64,000 bases of DNA. Origin: Hyphomicrobiales bacterium. Lineage in GTDB: Bacteria; Pseudomonadota; Alphaproteobacteria; Rhizobiales; Rhizobiaceae. The DNA is taken from assembly GCA_026400435.1 (NCBI GenBank), contig JAPLOZ010000005.1, positions 1 through 64,000 on the forward strand. Reading direction: 5' to 3'. Positions 7,736 to 16,348 of the stretch are shown one piece after another. The position numbers and the translations under genes were made by a program. The notes under the pieces were generated by a model that saw only the letters and a list, made by a program, of their open reading frames with translations, had not been told where the DNA came from and ran no database searches. Numbering within the stretch: the first letter of the stretch is position 1; every line of letters starts with the position of its first letter.

Positions 7736-9652
7736 TCAGGGAGTGTACCAGATGGGCGAGGTATAGGCGCGCTCGACGACGGTCATCGGCACCTCGGGCG
7801 CCATCTTGATGCCGAACCGCTTCTGGTCATAGGCGGTCCAGCGCGGCGTCGGGATCTCCAGCACGCGGGCGTAGTAGACCGCGCGCAGGGCCGGGTCGAA
7901 CTCGGGGTCGCGCCAGACGGTGATCAGCTCGCCCGCCCCGATGGTGTTGGTCCAGATCGCGTTCTCGACATCGACGGTGTTGCCGACATCGGGCAGCTTG
8001 CCGTCCGCGCCGGGTTGGCGGTCGCCCGACCACGCCACGTCATGGACCTTTTCCTGCAAGGCGCCGGTCGCATCGACCCAACCCTTGATGATCTGGATGC
8101 GGTCGAGGTTGCCGCTGTAGGGGTCCTTCAGCGCCGCAACGAGAAACGACGGCGCCTTGCCTGCGGGTGCCGCCGACAGATCACCCCCCATCGGCACGCC
8201 CTTGGCATAGCCCGCCTCGGCAGGCATCCGGGTCTGTGCGTCCTTGGCATCGAAATCCCATCCGCCGAAGAAGCGGACAGTCATGCGCGGGCCGGTGGTC
8301 GAGTAGGCCTCCTTGCGCTTGAGGGCATCCCAGATCGACTCGCGAGTGTTTTCCGTCGCCCAGACGCCGGTGTAGCCCGACGCTGCCATCTGCCAGCCCA
8401 TCACATTGACCTCAGGCGTCTTGATCACCGGATGCTCCCAGCGATGTGGCGATGGCTCAACGCCGGTGTGCTTGCCGAAGAAGTTGTCCTCTTCCGCAGT
8501 GGTCAGGCCGGTATGCGTGTCGGTCCCGCTGACGAAGCCGAACTTGAACGGGTTTACGCCCAGCTCGGCCTCAAGCTTCAGGCCTTCCTGAAGGGCGCGG
8601 CGGGCATACTCGCGCTCTATCATGCCCGGGGTCTTGGGCACACCGGCAAGGTTCGCGGCATCCCACTTCTCGAACCCCGCGAACTCGTCATTGGGCGATA
8701 GCGACGGATGGGTCTCGCCATCGCCCTTGATCTGGGTGATCTCGTACATCGGTTCCCACTTCGCCCGCGTCTCGGCCCATTCCCGGGTCAGCGGATCGCC
8801 GAGAAAGGTGTTTAGAGCGAACATCTTGCCGTTCGACAGGTTGCCGTTGTGCGGGATCGCCAGAAGGTAACCCCCCGTCTTGTCCTGCCAGGCCTGCATC
8901 CACTTCCACAGGTCCTCGGGGTTCTCGGAGTCGAAGGTGGTCATCGGCAGCACTTCGTCGGCCTTGGCCTTGCCGTCACGGTAGATGACGTTTCGATGCA
9001 GGTTGTCGCCGCCGCCCGCGTTCGAGGTCCACTCATAGCCGATGAAGGCGGTGAATACGCCCGGCTCGTTGTACTTCTCCATAATCGAGGTGTTCTTCTG
9101 CCAGACCGTCATAGCCAGCCGCGGGTCCTTCATCGAGGCGGGTACGTTGTTGTTCGACTGTGCCGCGATCATTTCGGAGGCAGCCTGGACTCCCTGCCCC
9201 GCGGCCATCATATCGTGCCAGCGGCGCGGCTGCTCATCCGCCATCAGTTCCGGGTTGCCGTCCCTGATCTCGAAGATCACGCCCGCCGCATCGGAATGGT
9301 CAGTGATTGCCGCCCAATCGAGCGGCCGGCTGAGCTTCACGGGGCGGCCGAGCGACGAGGTGACCTGCTCGCCCCGCGCAAAGCGCAGCGCCTCTTCGGG
9401 CCCGAGCGTCGCCCCGAAGGCCCCGGCATCGACAGACCAGCCAGTGTGGACGTGCTGGTCGCCCCAGAACACCTGCGTGGGATAGTTGCGGTCCGCATAG
9501 GGCGAGAAGCCGCGCCCGGGGAACGCCGCAGCGGTCGCCTCGGGGTTCATCTGGCCGATGTCATCGGATGCGACCTGCGCCTCCTGCGCCATCGCGACGC
9601 CTGCGAGCATCGTCGACAGCAAGGCTGCAAGATAGTGCCTGCTCTTGGTCAT
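7736..9652 (-). CDS. Exported DUF3604 protein (second in operon)
   Basis: This 638-residue paralogue of the flanking genes has a signal peptide ending at AMAQE, the PHP-like HxH motif in WGDQHVHTGWSVDAG (His67, His69), a downstream ITDHSDAAG motif that could supply further metal ligands, and the shared C-terminus AYTSPIWYTP. It is clearly closer to the copy at 5793-7697 than to the one at 9729-11633: the blocks from ENTRESIWDALKRKE to GNLDRIQIIKGW are almost the same. A GGGAGGA site stands 5-6 bases before the ATG. Predicted periplasmic metal-dependent hydrolase of unknown substrate. Confidence 0.85.
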   Translation of the reverse strand: MTKSRHYLAALLSTMLAGVAMAQEAQVASDDIGQMNPEATAAAFPGRGFSPYADRNYPTQVFWGDQHVHTGWSVDAGAFGATLGPEEALRFARGEQVTSSLGRPVKLSRPLDWAAITDHSDAAGVIFEIRDGNPELMADEQPRRWHDMMAAGQGVQAASEMIAAQSNNNVPASMKDPRLAMTVWQKNTSIMEKYNEPGVFTAFIGYEWTSNAGGGDNLHRNVIYRDGKAKADEVLPMTTFDSENPEDLWKWMQAWQDKTGGYLLAIPHNGNLSNGKMFALNTFLGDPLTREWAETRAKWEPMYEITQIKGDGETHPSLSPNDEFAGFEKWDAANLAGVPKTPGMIEREYARRALQEGLKLEAELGVNPFKFGFVSGTDTHTGLTTAEEDNFFGKHTGVEPSPHRWEHPVIKTPEVNVMGWQMAASGYTGVWATENTRESIWDALKRKEAYSTTGPRMTVRFFGGWDFDAKDAQTRMPAEAGYAKGVPMGGDLSAAPAGKAPSFLVAALKDPYSGNLDRIQIIKGWVDATGALQEKVHDVAWSGDRQPGADGKLPDVGNTVDVENAIWTNTIGAGELITVWRDPEFDPALRAVYYARVLEIPTPRWTAYDQKRFGIKMAPEVPMTVVERAYTSPIWYTP

Positions 9653-9728
9653 GTGTTCCTCCCAGGATTAGTTGCGGTCGATCCTACACTCAAAGGTACC
9701 CATTGGCGATTGCGTGCCTTGCGATGGA

Positions 9729-11633
9729 TCAAGGCGTGTACCAGATCGGCGAGGTATAGGCGCGGTCCTGGATCGATACCGGGGCTTCCGGCGGCGGTGT
9801 GGTCTTGAAGAACTTCGCGTCGTAGGTGGTCCAGCGCGGCGTCGGAATTTCAATGGCGCGCACGTAGTAGAAGGCGCGTTCCTTCGGATCGAAATCCGGG
9901 TCCTTCCAGTATCCGGTGAGCAGCGGCGCACCGATCGTGTTGGTGTAGCTGGCGTCCTTCGCATCCACCGTGTTGCCGACGGCCGGCAACTTGCCGTCCG
10001 CTCCCGTCTTGCGGTCGCCCGACCAAGCGACGTCGTAGACCTTCTCCTGCAAATCGCCCTTGGCGTCGAGCCATCCCTTGACGACCTGAATACGGTCGAG
10101 ATTGGCGCCGTCGGCATCGCGCAACGCGCGGATCATCAGCGAAGGAACCTTGCCTTCCGGGGCAGCCGCGAGGTCGCCGCCCATCGGCACGCCGTTTCGG
10201 TAGCCGTAAGCGGCGAAGTCGTGCCGCTGCACATCGTTCTCTTCAAAGTCGTAGCCTGCGAAGACGCGCACCATCAAGCGCGTTCCCGTCGTCGCGTAGA
10301 CTTCCTTGCGCGACATCGCGTCCCAAAGCGCTTCGCGCGTGTTGTCGGTCGCCCAGACGGCGGCGAGGCCGGAGGCGCTCGTCTGCCAGGCGAAGGACTT
10401 GCGCCTGGGATCCTCGCCCGACAGGCGGCCCGCAACGACTTCGAAAAAGCGATCGTAGCCTGCGGACGGCTCAAGCGGGACGACCTTGCCGAAGAAGTTG
10501 TCTTCAGTGGTGGTGGCGAGCGAGGTGTGCGCGTCTGTCGAACCCACCATGCCGAACTTGAATGGGTTGACGCCTATGTCCTGCTCGTATTTCAGACCGC
10601 GTTTCAGCGCCTCGCGGGCATATTCGCGCGGCAACATATCGGCGGTGTGCACGCCCGCTCCGAAGCTGCCACGGTCCCAGGTTTCGAAGCCGGTGAACTC
10701 GTCATTGGGCGAAAGCGCGGCATGCGCCTCGCCGTCGCCCTTCATCTGCGTGACCTCGTAGAGAGGTTCCCAGCGCATCCGGCGCTCCGCATATTCCTTG
10801 TCGATCGGCTTTTTGGTCGTCAGGGTCACGTCGTCGAACATGAGGCCGAGCGACAGGTTGCCGCCATGCGGAATGGCGAGGACGCGACCGCCGGTCTTCT
10901 TCTCGTAGTCTGCCATCCACGTCCACAGGTCTTCCGGGTCGACGCTGTCGTACTGCGAGAACGGGATCACCTCGTCGGCCTTCGCCTTGCCATCGCGGAA
11001 GATGACGTTGCGATGGAGGTTGTTGCCGTCCGGCATCGATGTCCACTCGTAGCCGATGATGGCCGAGAACTTGCCCGGCTGGTTGTATTTCTCGGCGATT
11101 TCGGTTTCGCGCTCCCACATCGTCCGCGTGACCGCTTCGTTGCCCTTCATCGGATCGTCGAGCGCGTTCATGCGCCCGATCCAGGCCTCGTACGCTTCCG
11201 GACCTTTCCCGCTCTTCACAAGGCCGTGCACCAGCCGGCCGAACTCCGTGCGCAGCAGGTCCGGATTGCTCTCCTCGATCATGGGAGCAAGACCGAGATT
11301 TTCCGCATGATCGGAGACGACCAGAAAGTCGAGCGGACGCTGCAGGCGCGCACGCAGGCCGGTGCTGGAGATGACTTCCTCGCCGCGCGCGAACCGGTAA
11401 GCCTCCTCCGGCCCCAGGCGATTGCCGACCATGCCGGCATCAGTGGAATAGGAGGTGTGGAGGTGCGTATCGCCAAAATACACCCGGTCCGGGAAACCCT
11501 GGTCCAGATAGGGCGAATATTCAGCTTTGCCGAAACTGTTGTTGGCCGGAGAGACCTCGACGTCCTGCGCGAGCGCCACGCCGCCAAGCGCTGTCGAAAT
11601 CAGTGCCGCGAGATACAGTCTGGACGTGAGCAT
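9729..11633 (-). CDS. Exported DUF3604 protein (first in operon)
   Basis: This is the first and most divergent of the three DUF3604 genes. The 634-residue protein has a signal peptide (MLTSRLYLAALISTALGG to the LAQD cut), the HxH motif in FGDTHLHTSYSTDAG (His57, His59), SDHAENLG, DNTREALWDAMSRKE and the common end AYTSPIWYTP. The frame extends 60 codons further upstream, but GGAGGAGGAA immediately precedes the ATG at 11633 and the protein then starts with a proper signal peptide. It is transcribed away from the Crp/Fnr gene, with 112 bases between the two starts, and heads an apparent operon of five genes down to 3895. Function unknown. Confidence 0.85.
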   Translation of the reverse strand: MLTSRLYLAALISTALGGVALAQDVEVSPANNSFGKAEYSPYLDQGFPDRVYFGDTHLHTSYSTDAGMVGNRLGPEEAYRFARGEEVISSTGLRARLQRPLDFLVVSDHAENLGLAPMIEESNPDLLRTEFGRLVHGLVKSGKGPEAYEAWIGRMNALDDPMKGNEAVTRTMWERETEIAEKYNQPGKFSAIIGYEWTSMPDGNNLHRNVIFRDGKAKADEVIPFSQYDSVDPEDLWTWMADYEKKTGGRVLAIPHGGNLSLGLMFDDVTLTTKKPIDKEYAERRMRWEPLYEVTQMKGDGEAHAALSPNDEFTGFETWDRGSFGAGVHTADMLPREYAREALKRGLKYEQDIGVNPFKFGMVGSTDAHTSLATTTEDNFFGKVVPLEPSAGYDRFFEVVAGRLSGEDPRRKSFAWQTSASGLAAVWATDNTREALWDAMSRKEVYATTGTRLMVRVFAGYDFEENDVQRHDFAAYGYRNGVPMGGDLAAAPEGKVPSLMIRALRDADGANLDRIQVVKGWLDAKGDLQEKVYDVAWSGDRKTGADGKLPAVGNTVDAKDASYTNTIGAPLLTGYWKDPDFDPKERAFYYVRAIEIPTPRWTTYDAKFFKTTPPPEAPVSIQDRAYTSPIWYTP

Positions 11634-11745
11634 AGCGGTTCCTCCTCCGAGCATCCGATTCCAGGTGTGGAACGGACATGATCCTCGGGCTTGCATAACG
11701 CCGGGGAAATCAGGAGATTGCACGAAATCGGACAGTAGGTGACTT

Positions 11746-12444
11746 ATGACGAGCGCAAAGTCTGTGGCGTGCGAGATTGCCTCGCGCGAGGGTTGGCTCA
11801 GCCAGACCCCCACGGCATTCAGAACGGCGGTTCTTGACCGATGTGTCCTGCAGACCTTCGAACCCGATGCGACGATCTACATGACCGGCGACGCATCCGG
11901 GGGGATCTACGGGCTGATCTCGGGCGGCGTGAGCGTCTCCCTGGCGACGGGGGAAAGGGGACCCTACTTCGCTCACTTCTTCCAGCCAGGCACCTGGTTC
12001 GGCGAAGGCCCGCTGATCTCCGGCACGCCGAGACTGGTGGACATTTCCGCAATACGCGAGACGACGCTTCTTCAACTATCCCAGCAGTCGATGGAGGAGA
12101 TTCTGCGCGACGATCCCACTTCGTGGCGCCAGATAGCAATGCTGACCCTGGCAAAGCTTGAGGTCGCCATCAGCGTCGTGGACGACTTGATGATCCGCGA
12201 CAGCAATCAGCGCCTGATCGCGGTGCTGTTGCGTCTCGGCGGCTGCCGGAATGCAACCTCGGCGGTTGGAACGCCGATCGTTGTCGATGTCAGCCAGGAA
12301 GACCTCGCCGCAATGGCAAACCTTTCCAGGGGAACGACCAATGCGATGTTGCGTAAGATGGAAGAAACTGGCGAAATCAAAATATCCTATCGGCAACACA
12401 CCATTCTGAAACCTGATGTCCTGCGCGGTCGCTTGAGCGACTGA
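11746..12444 (+). CDS. Crp/Fnr-family transcriptional regulator
   Basis: This 232-residue protein has an N-terminal cyclic-nucleotide-binding-type beta-roll (about residues 20-130, with FEPDATIYMTGDASGGIYGLISGGV and the GTWFGEGPLISG turn), a long dimer helix and a C-terminal winged helix-turn-helix (about 150-225, recognition region QEDLAAMANLSRGTTNAMLRKMEE). The N-terminal cysteine cluster of FNR is absent, so iron-sulfur oxygen sensing is unlikely; the cAMP-binding arginine signature is also not obvious. It is divergent from the DUF3604 operon and shares a 112-base intergenic region with it, so it is the obvious candidate regulator of that operon. The ligand is unknown. Confidence 0.88.
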   Translation: MTSAKSVACEIASREGWLSQTPTAFRTAVLDRCVLQTFEPDATIYMTGDASGGIYGLISGGVSVSLATGERGPYFAHFFQPGTWFGEGPLISGTPRLVDISAIRETTLLQLSQQSMEEILRDDPTSWRQIAMLTLAKLEVAISVVDDLMIRDSNQRLIAVLLRLGGCRNATSAVGTPIVVDVSQEDLAAMANLSRGTTNAMLRKMEETGEIKISYRQHTILKPDVLRGRLSD

Positions 12445-12978
12445 GGCATTAGGCGCCATTTCCCTGAACGGCAGCAGCACTTGTGCCTACTCGATTGCTC
12501 GACGTTAGCGGAGTGTCGGCCTGCTTATCGAATGTCTCGCAAGCATGCGGCGAAAGACGAATGTTGCGCGGCGCAAAGCAGTCCACGGCAGGCCGCTGTA
12601 GAAGTTTGCAGGCGCAAAGTTGTCGGAACTGGCAATTGGCAATTCAGCCCAATGCCGGGCTTGCGAAATGCCTCATCAACCCGGCGAGGGCTCCTCAGAG
12701 AAAAAGACTGCGCGCACCGCAAACTATTTTAAAAATCAAATACTTATATGGTAGACGGGCGATCACCGCCGCCGTCGGCATGCTTGCCGGGCAGCGCGTC
12801 TTTCACGCCAATTGCACTCAGACGGTGCAGTTCACGAGGCATTCCAATCCACCCGCCAATCCCCCTTCGGCGCGAGATGTGCCGATAGCAATTGATACAG
12901 GTTGCCATTGAACGAAACGAGAAGCCCTATGGTTTGTGCGGGGCCTAGTTGTGGATGATGGGAATTGAGATGCGCTGA

Positions 12979-12998
12979 GGCGGCATCGATATGCCGCC
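12979..12998. repeat. Perfect hairpin, 8-bp arms
   Basis: GGCGGCAT and ATGCCGCC flank a CGAT loop. There is no T-run on either side, so it is not a classic terminator. It overlaps the first bases of the candidate attR, where it might be a recombinase or REP-like structure. Confidence 0.5.
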
Positions 12999-13009
12999 CC
13001 CGGGCACCA
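12994..13009 (+). repeat. Candidate attR: copy of tRNA-Phe 3' end
   Basis: CCGCCCCCGGGCACCA matches the last 16 bases of tRNA-Phe except for one T-to-C change, in the same orientation, and is also preceded by CGAT two bases further off. It lies in the gene-poor stretch at the far end of the accessory block. Its position and orientation are what an integrated tRNA-Phe island would leave. Confidence 0.5.
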
Positions 13010-13465
13010 CCGTCCTTCGACCAGTTCGGGGCCTCGGCTGTTTTGTTGCGCGACAATCCGGCAATTCGTGCGGCTGGCGCGCATGATTTCGGCTGTGCGG
13101 AGGCGCGACGCCAATTTCGATTGACGCTGGAGGCGCATTCGTGGGAATTTCGGTTACTGGCACAAGGAGTCGATCTTTGCAAAAGACCTACCGGAAGCCG
13201 ACACTGGAACGGCGCGAAAGCCTCGCGGGCGTCACCGCGTGTGCGGTGTTAGTCCTCTCACCCGGCACTATGAGCGCCTAGCATTCGACATCACAGATGC
13301 AAGGCTCTATCGTCGCCTCGCAGCAAGATTGCCCAAGCGTGACGGTCAAGATCGTACACGGACTTTTGCGAGCGATGATACGGCCTTTCGATCACAACAC
13401 TCATGGCCTGTTGTGCGCTTGACGCGACTGAGCCATGCTTTTTGCAAGAAGCTCGAGGCTAGGCC

Positions 13466-13639
13466 ATGTTCAGATATATTGCTGCGCTCGCGATTGTTGG
13501 GCTGCTGGCCACCGGGTGCCAGCCGATGCCGCCGATGTCGACCAATTATGGCGCCGGCGCCGCGCCCTGCGCTTTCCAGGCCGTCGACAACGGCATGTGC
13601 CCCTATGTCGGCTACCGGCGGCCAGTCCCGATAAGATAG
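13466..13639 (+). CDS. Small predicted lipoprotein (57 aa)
   Basis: A 57-codon frame beginning MFRYIAALAIVGLLATGCQP. It has a lipoprotein signal peptide with lipobox LATG-Cys18 and Gln19 at +2, which fits outer-membrane sorting. The mature part is about 40 residues, rich in Pro and Gly, with two more cysteines (Cys35 and Cys45) that could form a disulfide. It stands alone on the plus strand, 55 bases before the convergent end of the MFS gene. I do not recognise the family. The signal peptide and lipobox are strong support; there is only a weak AGGC-type ribosome site. Confidence 0.7.
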   Translation: MFRYIAALAIVGLLATGCQPMPPMSTNYGAGAAPCAFQAVDNGMCPYVGYRRPVPIR

Positions 13640-13694
13640 CGCCATCCCGCCACCAAGCTGTCCCCGGCGACTGGGTCGGCAGTTGTAAGAGGGT

Positions 13695-15020
13695 TCAGCG
13701 GTCGGCGCGGTCGAGGCGGCTGCTCATGAGCAGAGCAATCAGCGTGCAGGCGGCGCCCGACAGCAGATATGCGCCGGTGGCAAGCAGGCCGAAACTGCTG
13801 GCCAGCGTCAACGCCACGAAAGGCGCGAAGCCAGCGCCGAACAGCCAGGCAAAGTCCGAAGTCAGGGCGGATGCCGTATAGCGGTTGACCGGCGAGAAAT
13901 TGGAGGCGACCGAGCCGGAAGACTGGCCGAACGATACGCCAAGCAGGATGAAGCCGAGGATCATGAAAACGGCTTCGCCGACGTCGCCACCGTCGAGGAG
14001 TTGCGGGGCGAAGCCGCTGAAGGCGGCGATCGCCGCCGCCGATGCGCCAAGCAGGGTGCGGCGGCCGAGCCGGTCGGCGATCGGTCCCGAAGCGATGATG
14101 GCCGCCAGACCGAAGGCGGCCGCCACGATCTGGACGACCAGGAACCGCACAACGTCCGTCGTGGTGAAGATAAACACCCAGGAGAGCGGGAAGACCGTGA
14201 CCATGTGGAACAAGGCAAGGCTCGCCAGCGGGGCAAACGTGCCGATCAGCACGTTGATGCCCTCGGAGCGCAGCGTCGCCACCACGGGCTCGGGCTTCAA
14301 CGCCCGGCTTTCGAAGGAATGCGTATATTCCGGAGCGACCACGATGCGCAGACGCGCGAACAGCGCAACCACGTTGATGGCGAATGCCACGAAGAACGGG
14401 TAGCGCCAACCCCAGGCAAGAAAATCAACGGGGGTCAGCCGGGAGATGAAATAGGCAAACAGCGCACTTGCCATCATCAGGCCGAGCGGAGCGCCGAGTT
14501 GCGGAATCATGGCGTACCAGCCGCGTCTCTTGTCGGGCACATTCGTCGCAAGGAGCGGCGCCAGCCCGTCCCAGGTGCCGCCGAGCGCCAGTCCCTGCCC
14601 TATCCGCAACAGGCAAAGGATCGCGATCGACGCCGAACCGATCTGCTCGTATCCGGGCAGGAAGGCCACAGCGACCGTCGACGTGCCGAGCATGAACAGC
14701 GAGATGATCAGCTTGACGCCCCTGCCATAGATGCGGTCGACGGTCATGAAGATGGCTGTGCCTATCGGACGCGCGATGAAGGCGAGCGCAAAGATGGCGA
14801 ACGACCAGAGCGTGCCTGCGACCGGATCCAGATGCGGAAAGACGAGCTTCGGGAAAACGACAACCGAGGCGATCGCGTAAACAAAAAAGTCGAAGTATTC
14901 CGAGGTGCGGCCGATGATCACACCGACCGCTATTTCGCCCGGATTGAGCCCTGCCTGGCTGCGCGGATCAAGCGAAGCGGGGGATGCTGGAATTGTCGTT
15001 TGCGAAATCATGGTCGCCAT
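13695..15020 (-). CDS. MFS transporter, metabolite:H+ symporter (MHS) type
   Basis: This 441-residue inner-membrane protein has about twelve predicted helices. The N-terminal segment GVIIGRTSEYFDFFVYAIASVVVFP matches MHS-family carriers (sugar, dicarboxylate or osmolyte symporters), and the loop 2-3 motif region and the DRLGRRTLLG motif in the second half (ADRLGRR) are clear. MHS proteins import small organic acids, betaines or similar solutes with protons. The start is supported by GAAGG shortly upstream. It is divergent from the quinol oxidase operon with only 67 bases between starts. The substrate cannot be told. Confidence 0.88.
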   Translation of the reverse strand: MATMISQTTIPASPASLDPRSQAGLNPGEIAVGVIIGRTSEYFDFFVYAIASVVVFPKLVFPHLDPVAGTLWSFAIFALAFIARPIGTAIFMTVDRIYGRGVKLIISLFMLGTSTVAVAFLPGYEQIGSASIAILCLLRIGQGLALGGTWDGLAPLLATNVPDKRRGWYAMIPQLGAPLGLMMASALFAYFISRLTPVDFLAWGWRYPFFVAFAINVVALFARLRIVVAPEYTHSFESRALKPEPVVATLRSEGINVLIGTFAPLASLALFHMVTVFPLSWVFIFTTTDVVRFLVVQIVAAAFGLAAIIASGPIADRLGRRTLLGASAAAIAAFSGFAPQLLDGGDVGEAVFMILGFILLGVSFGQSSGSVASNFSPVNRYTASALTSDFAWLFGAGFAPFVALTLASSFGLLATGAYLLSGAACTLIALLMSSRLDRADR

Positions 15021-15087
15021 CGCACCTTCGTCGAAAATGCTATATGAACTGCATTACCGAAGGAAGGCTCCTCATCGGATCTGCGAC

Positions 15088-16338
15088 ATGAACGACTATG
15101 GCAGCGAAAAGCGCGAACAAGTCACGGTCGGCAAGGGGAATTGCATCGGTCGCATGCCTGCGGATCGGGGCGCGCATTTGAGCAGCTTTCCCGGTCTTCG
15201 AATCCTTTGCGTCCTGCCGTTTGCCGGCCTGCTCGGCGCATGCAAAGCGGTCGTCCTTGCGCCTGCGGGCGACATAGCCATCCAGCAGCGCGACATCCTG
15301 TTCCAGTCGGTCCTGCTGATGCTGATCGTCATCGTGCCGGTGATGGCCCTGACGGTCCTTTTCGCCTGGCGCTACCGCAGCAGCAACAAGGAAGCGACCT
15401 ACGAGCCCGACTGGGGGCATTCGGTCCACCTGGAACTGATCATATGGTCGGCGCCGCTGCTCATCATCATCTGTCTTGGCGCCATCACCTGGGCAAGCAC
15501 GCATCTGCTCGATCCTTACCGCCCGCTCGACAGACTAGACGCAGGTACGCCGGTGGCGGACGAACACGAGCCGCTGGTCGTCAACGTCGTGGCGCTCGAC
15601 TGGAAATGGCTTTTCATTTACCCTGAACTCGGAATTGGCGCCGTCAACGAACTCGCAGCGCCAGTCGACCGGCCTATCGACTTCCGCATCTCGGCCTCGT
15701 CGGTGATGAACTCCTTCTACATTCCGGCGCTGGCCGGCCAGATCTACGCGATGCCCGGCATGCGCACGCAACTCCACGCCGTGATCAACGAACCGGGGGA
15801 GTACAAAGGCTTCTCGGCCAACTACTCCGGCGCGGGCTTTTCCGGAATGCATTTCGACTTCCACGGGCTGAGCAATGCCGATTTCGAGGCATGGGTCGCG
15901 GCGGCGAAGAGCAAGGGAGCGACACTTGACGGCGCCGCCTATCTGGAACTCGAGCGACCGAGCCAGAACGAGCCGGCGCGCACATTCGCCAGCGTCGAGC
16001 CCGGCCTGTTCGAGGCCATCGTCAACATGTGCGTCGATCCCGCAAAAATGTGCATGAACGACATGATGGCGATAGACGCGCGGGGCGGGATGGGCCTCGC
16101 CGGCGCGCGCAACACGCTGCCGGTGGCCGCCGACGCCAAGGGCGGGCGCAAGGCAGTGTTTGGGCCGCGGCCCACCTATGTCGCCAGCATCTGCAGCACC
16201 GCCGATCCGGCGGGGCTGGCGACCCTCCCGGAGAGGTCCGCGCCCTCGGCTCTCATGCTGCGCGACGATATAGCCGGACCTTCACCGTCGCTGTCGCTGC
16301 TTGACCGGTTCGCGCCGACCGGCGCTTCGCAGTCCTGA
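15088..16338 (+). CDS. cyoA: Cytochrome o ubiquinol oxidase subunit II
   Basis: This is subunit II of a heme-copper quinol oxidase. A lipoprotein-type signal ([10 protein letters not shown]) is followed by two transmembrane helices ([21 protein letters not shown] and [19 protein letters not shown]) and a periplasmic cupredoxin-like domain. The Cu-A ligands of cytochrome c oxidases (CxxxC plus His and Met) are missing, which marks a quinol rather than a cytochrome c oxidase. The start is uncertain: the ATG at 15088 has a GAAGGAAGG site somewhat far upstream, while the ATG at 15154 would give a more normal signal-peptide length. First gene of cyoABCD-SURF1. Confidence 0.93.
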   Translation: MNDYGSEKREQVTVGKGNCIGRMPADRGAHLSSFPGLRILCVLPFAGLLGACKAVVLAPAGDIAIQQRDILFQSVLLMLIVIVPVMALTVLFAWRYRSSNKEATYEPDWGHSVHLELIIWSAPLLIIICLGAITWASTHLLDPYRPLDRLDAGTPVADEHEPLVVNVVALDWKWLFIYPELGIGAVNELAAPVDRPIDFRISASSVMNSFYIPALAGQIYAMPGMRTQLHAVINEPGEYKGFSANYSGAGFSGMHFDFHGLSNADFEAWVAAAKSKGATLDGAAYLELERPSQNEPARTFASVEPGLFEAIVNMCVDPAKMCMNDMMAIDARGGMGLAGARNTLPVAADAKGGRKAVFGPRPTYVASICSTADPAGLATLPERSAPSALMLRDDIAGPSPSLSLLDRFAPTGASQS

Positions 16339-16348
16339 GGTCGCGACC

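Larger units (their letters stand above)
12445..13465. other. Gene-poor 1-kb stretch, possible right edge of the island
   Basis: No open frame here resembles a known protein on either strand, and the frames that exist have no coding character. It includes a short AT-rich patch (about 12720-12755), a GGCGGCAT/ATGCCGCC hairpin at 12979-12998 and the near copy of the tRNA-Phe 3' end at 12994-13009. Eroded mobile DNA is the likeliest reading. Confidence 0.5.
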
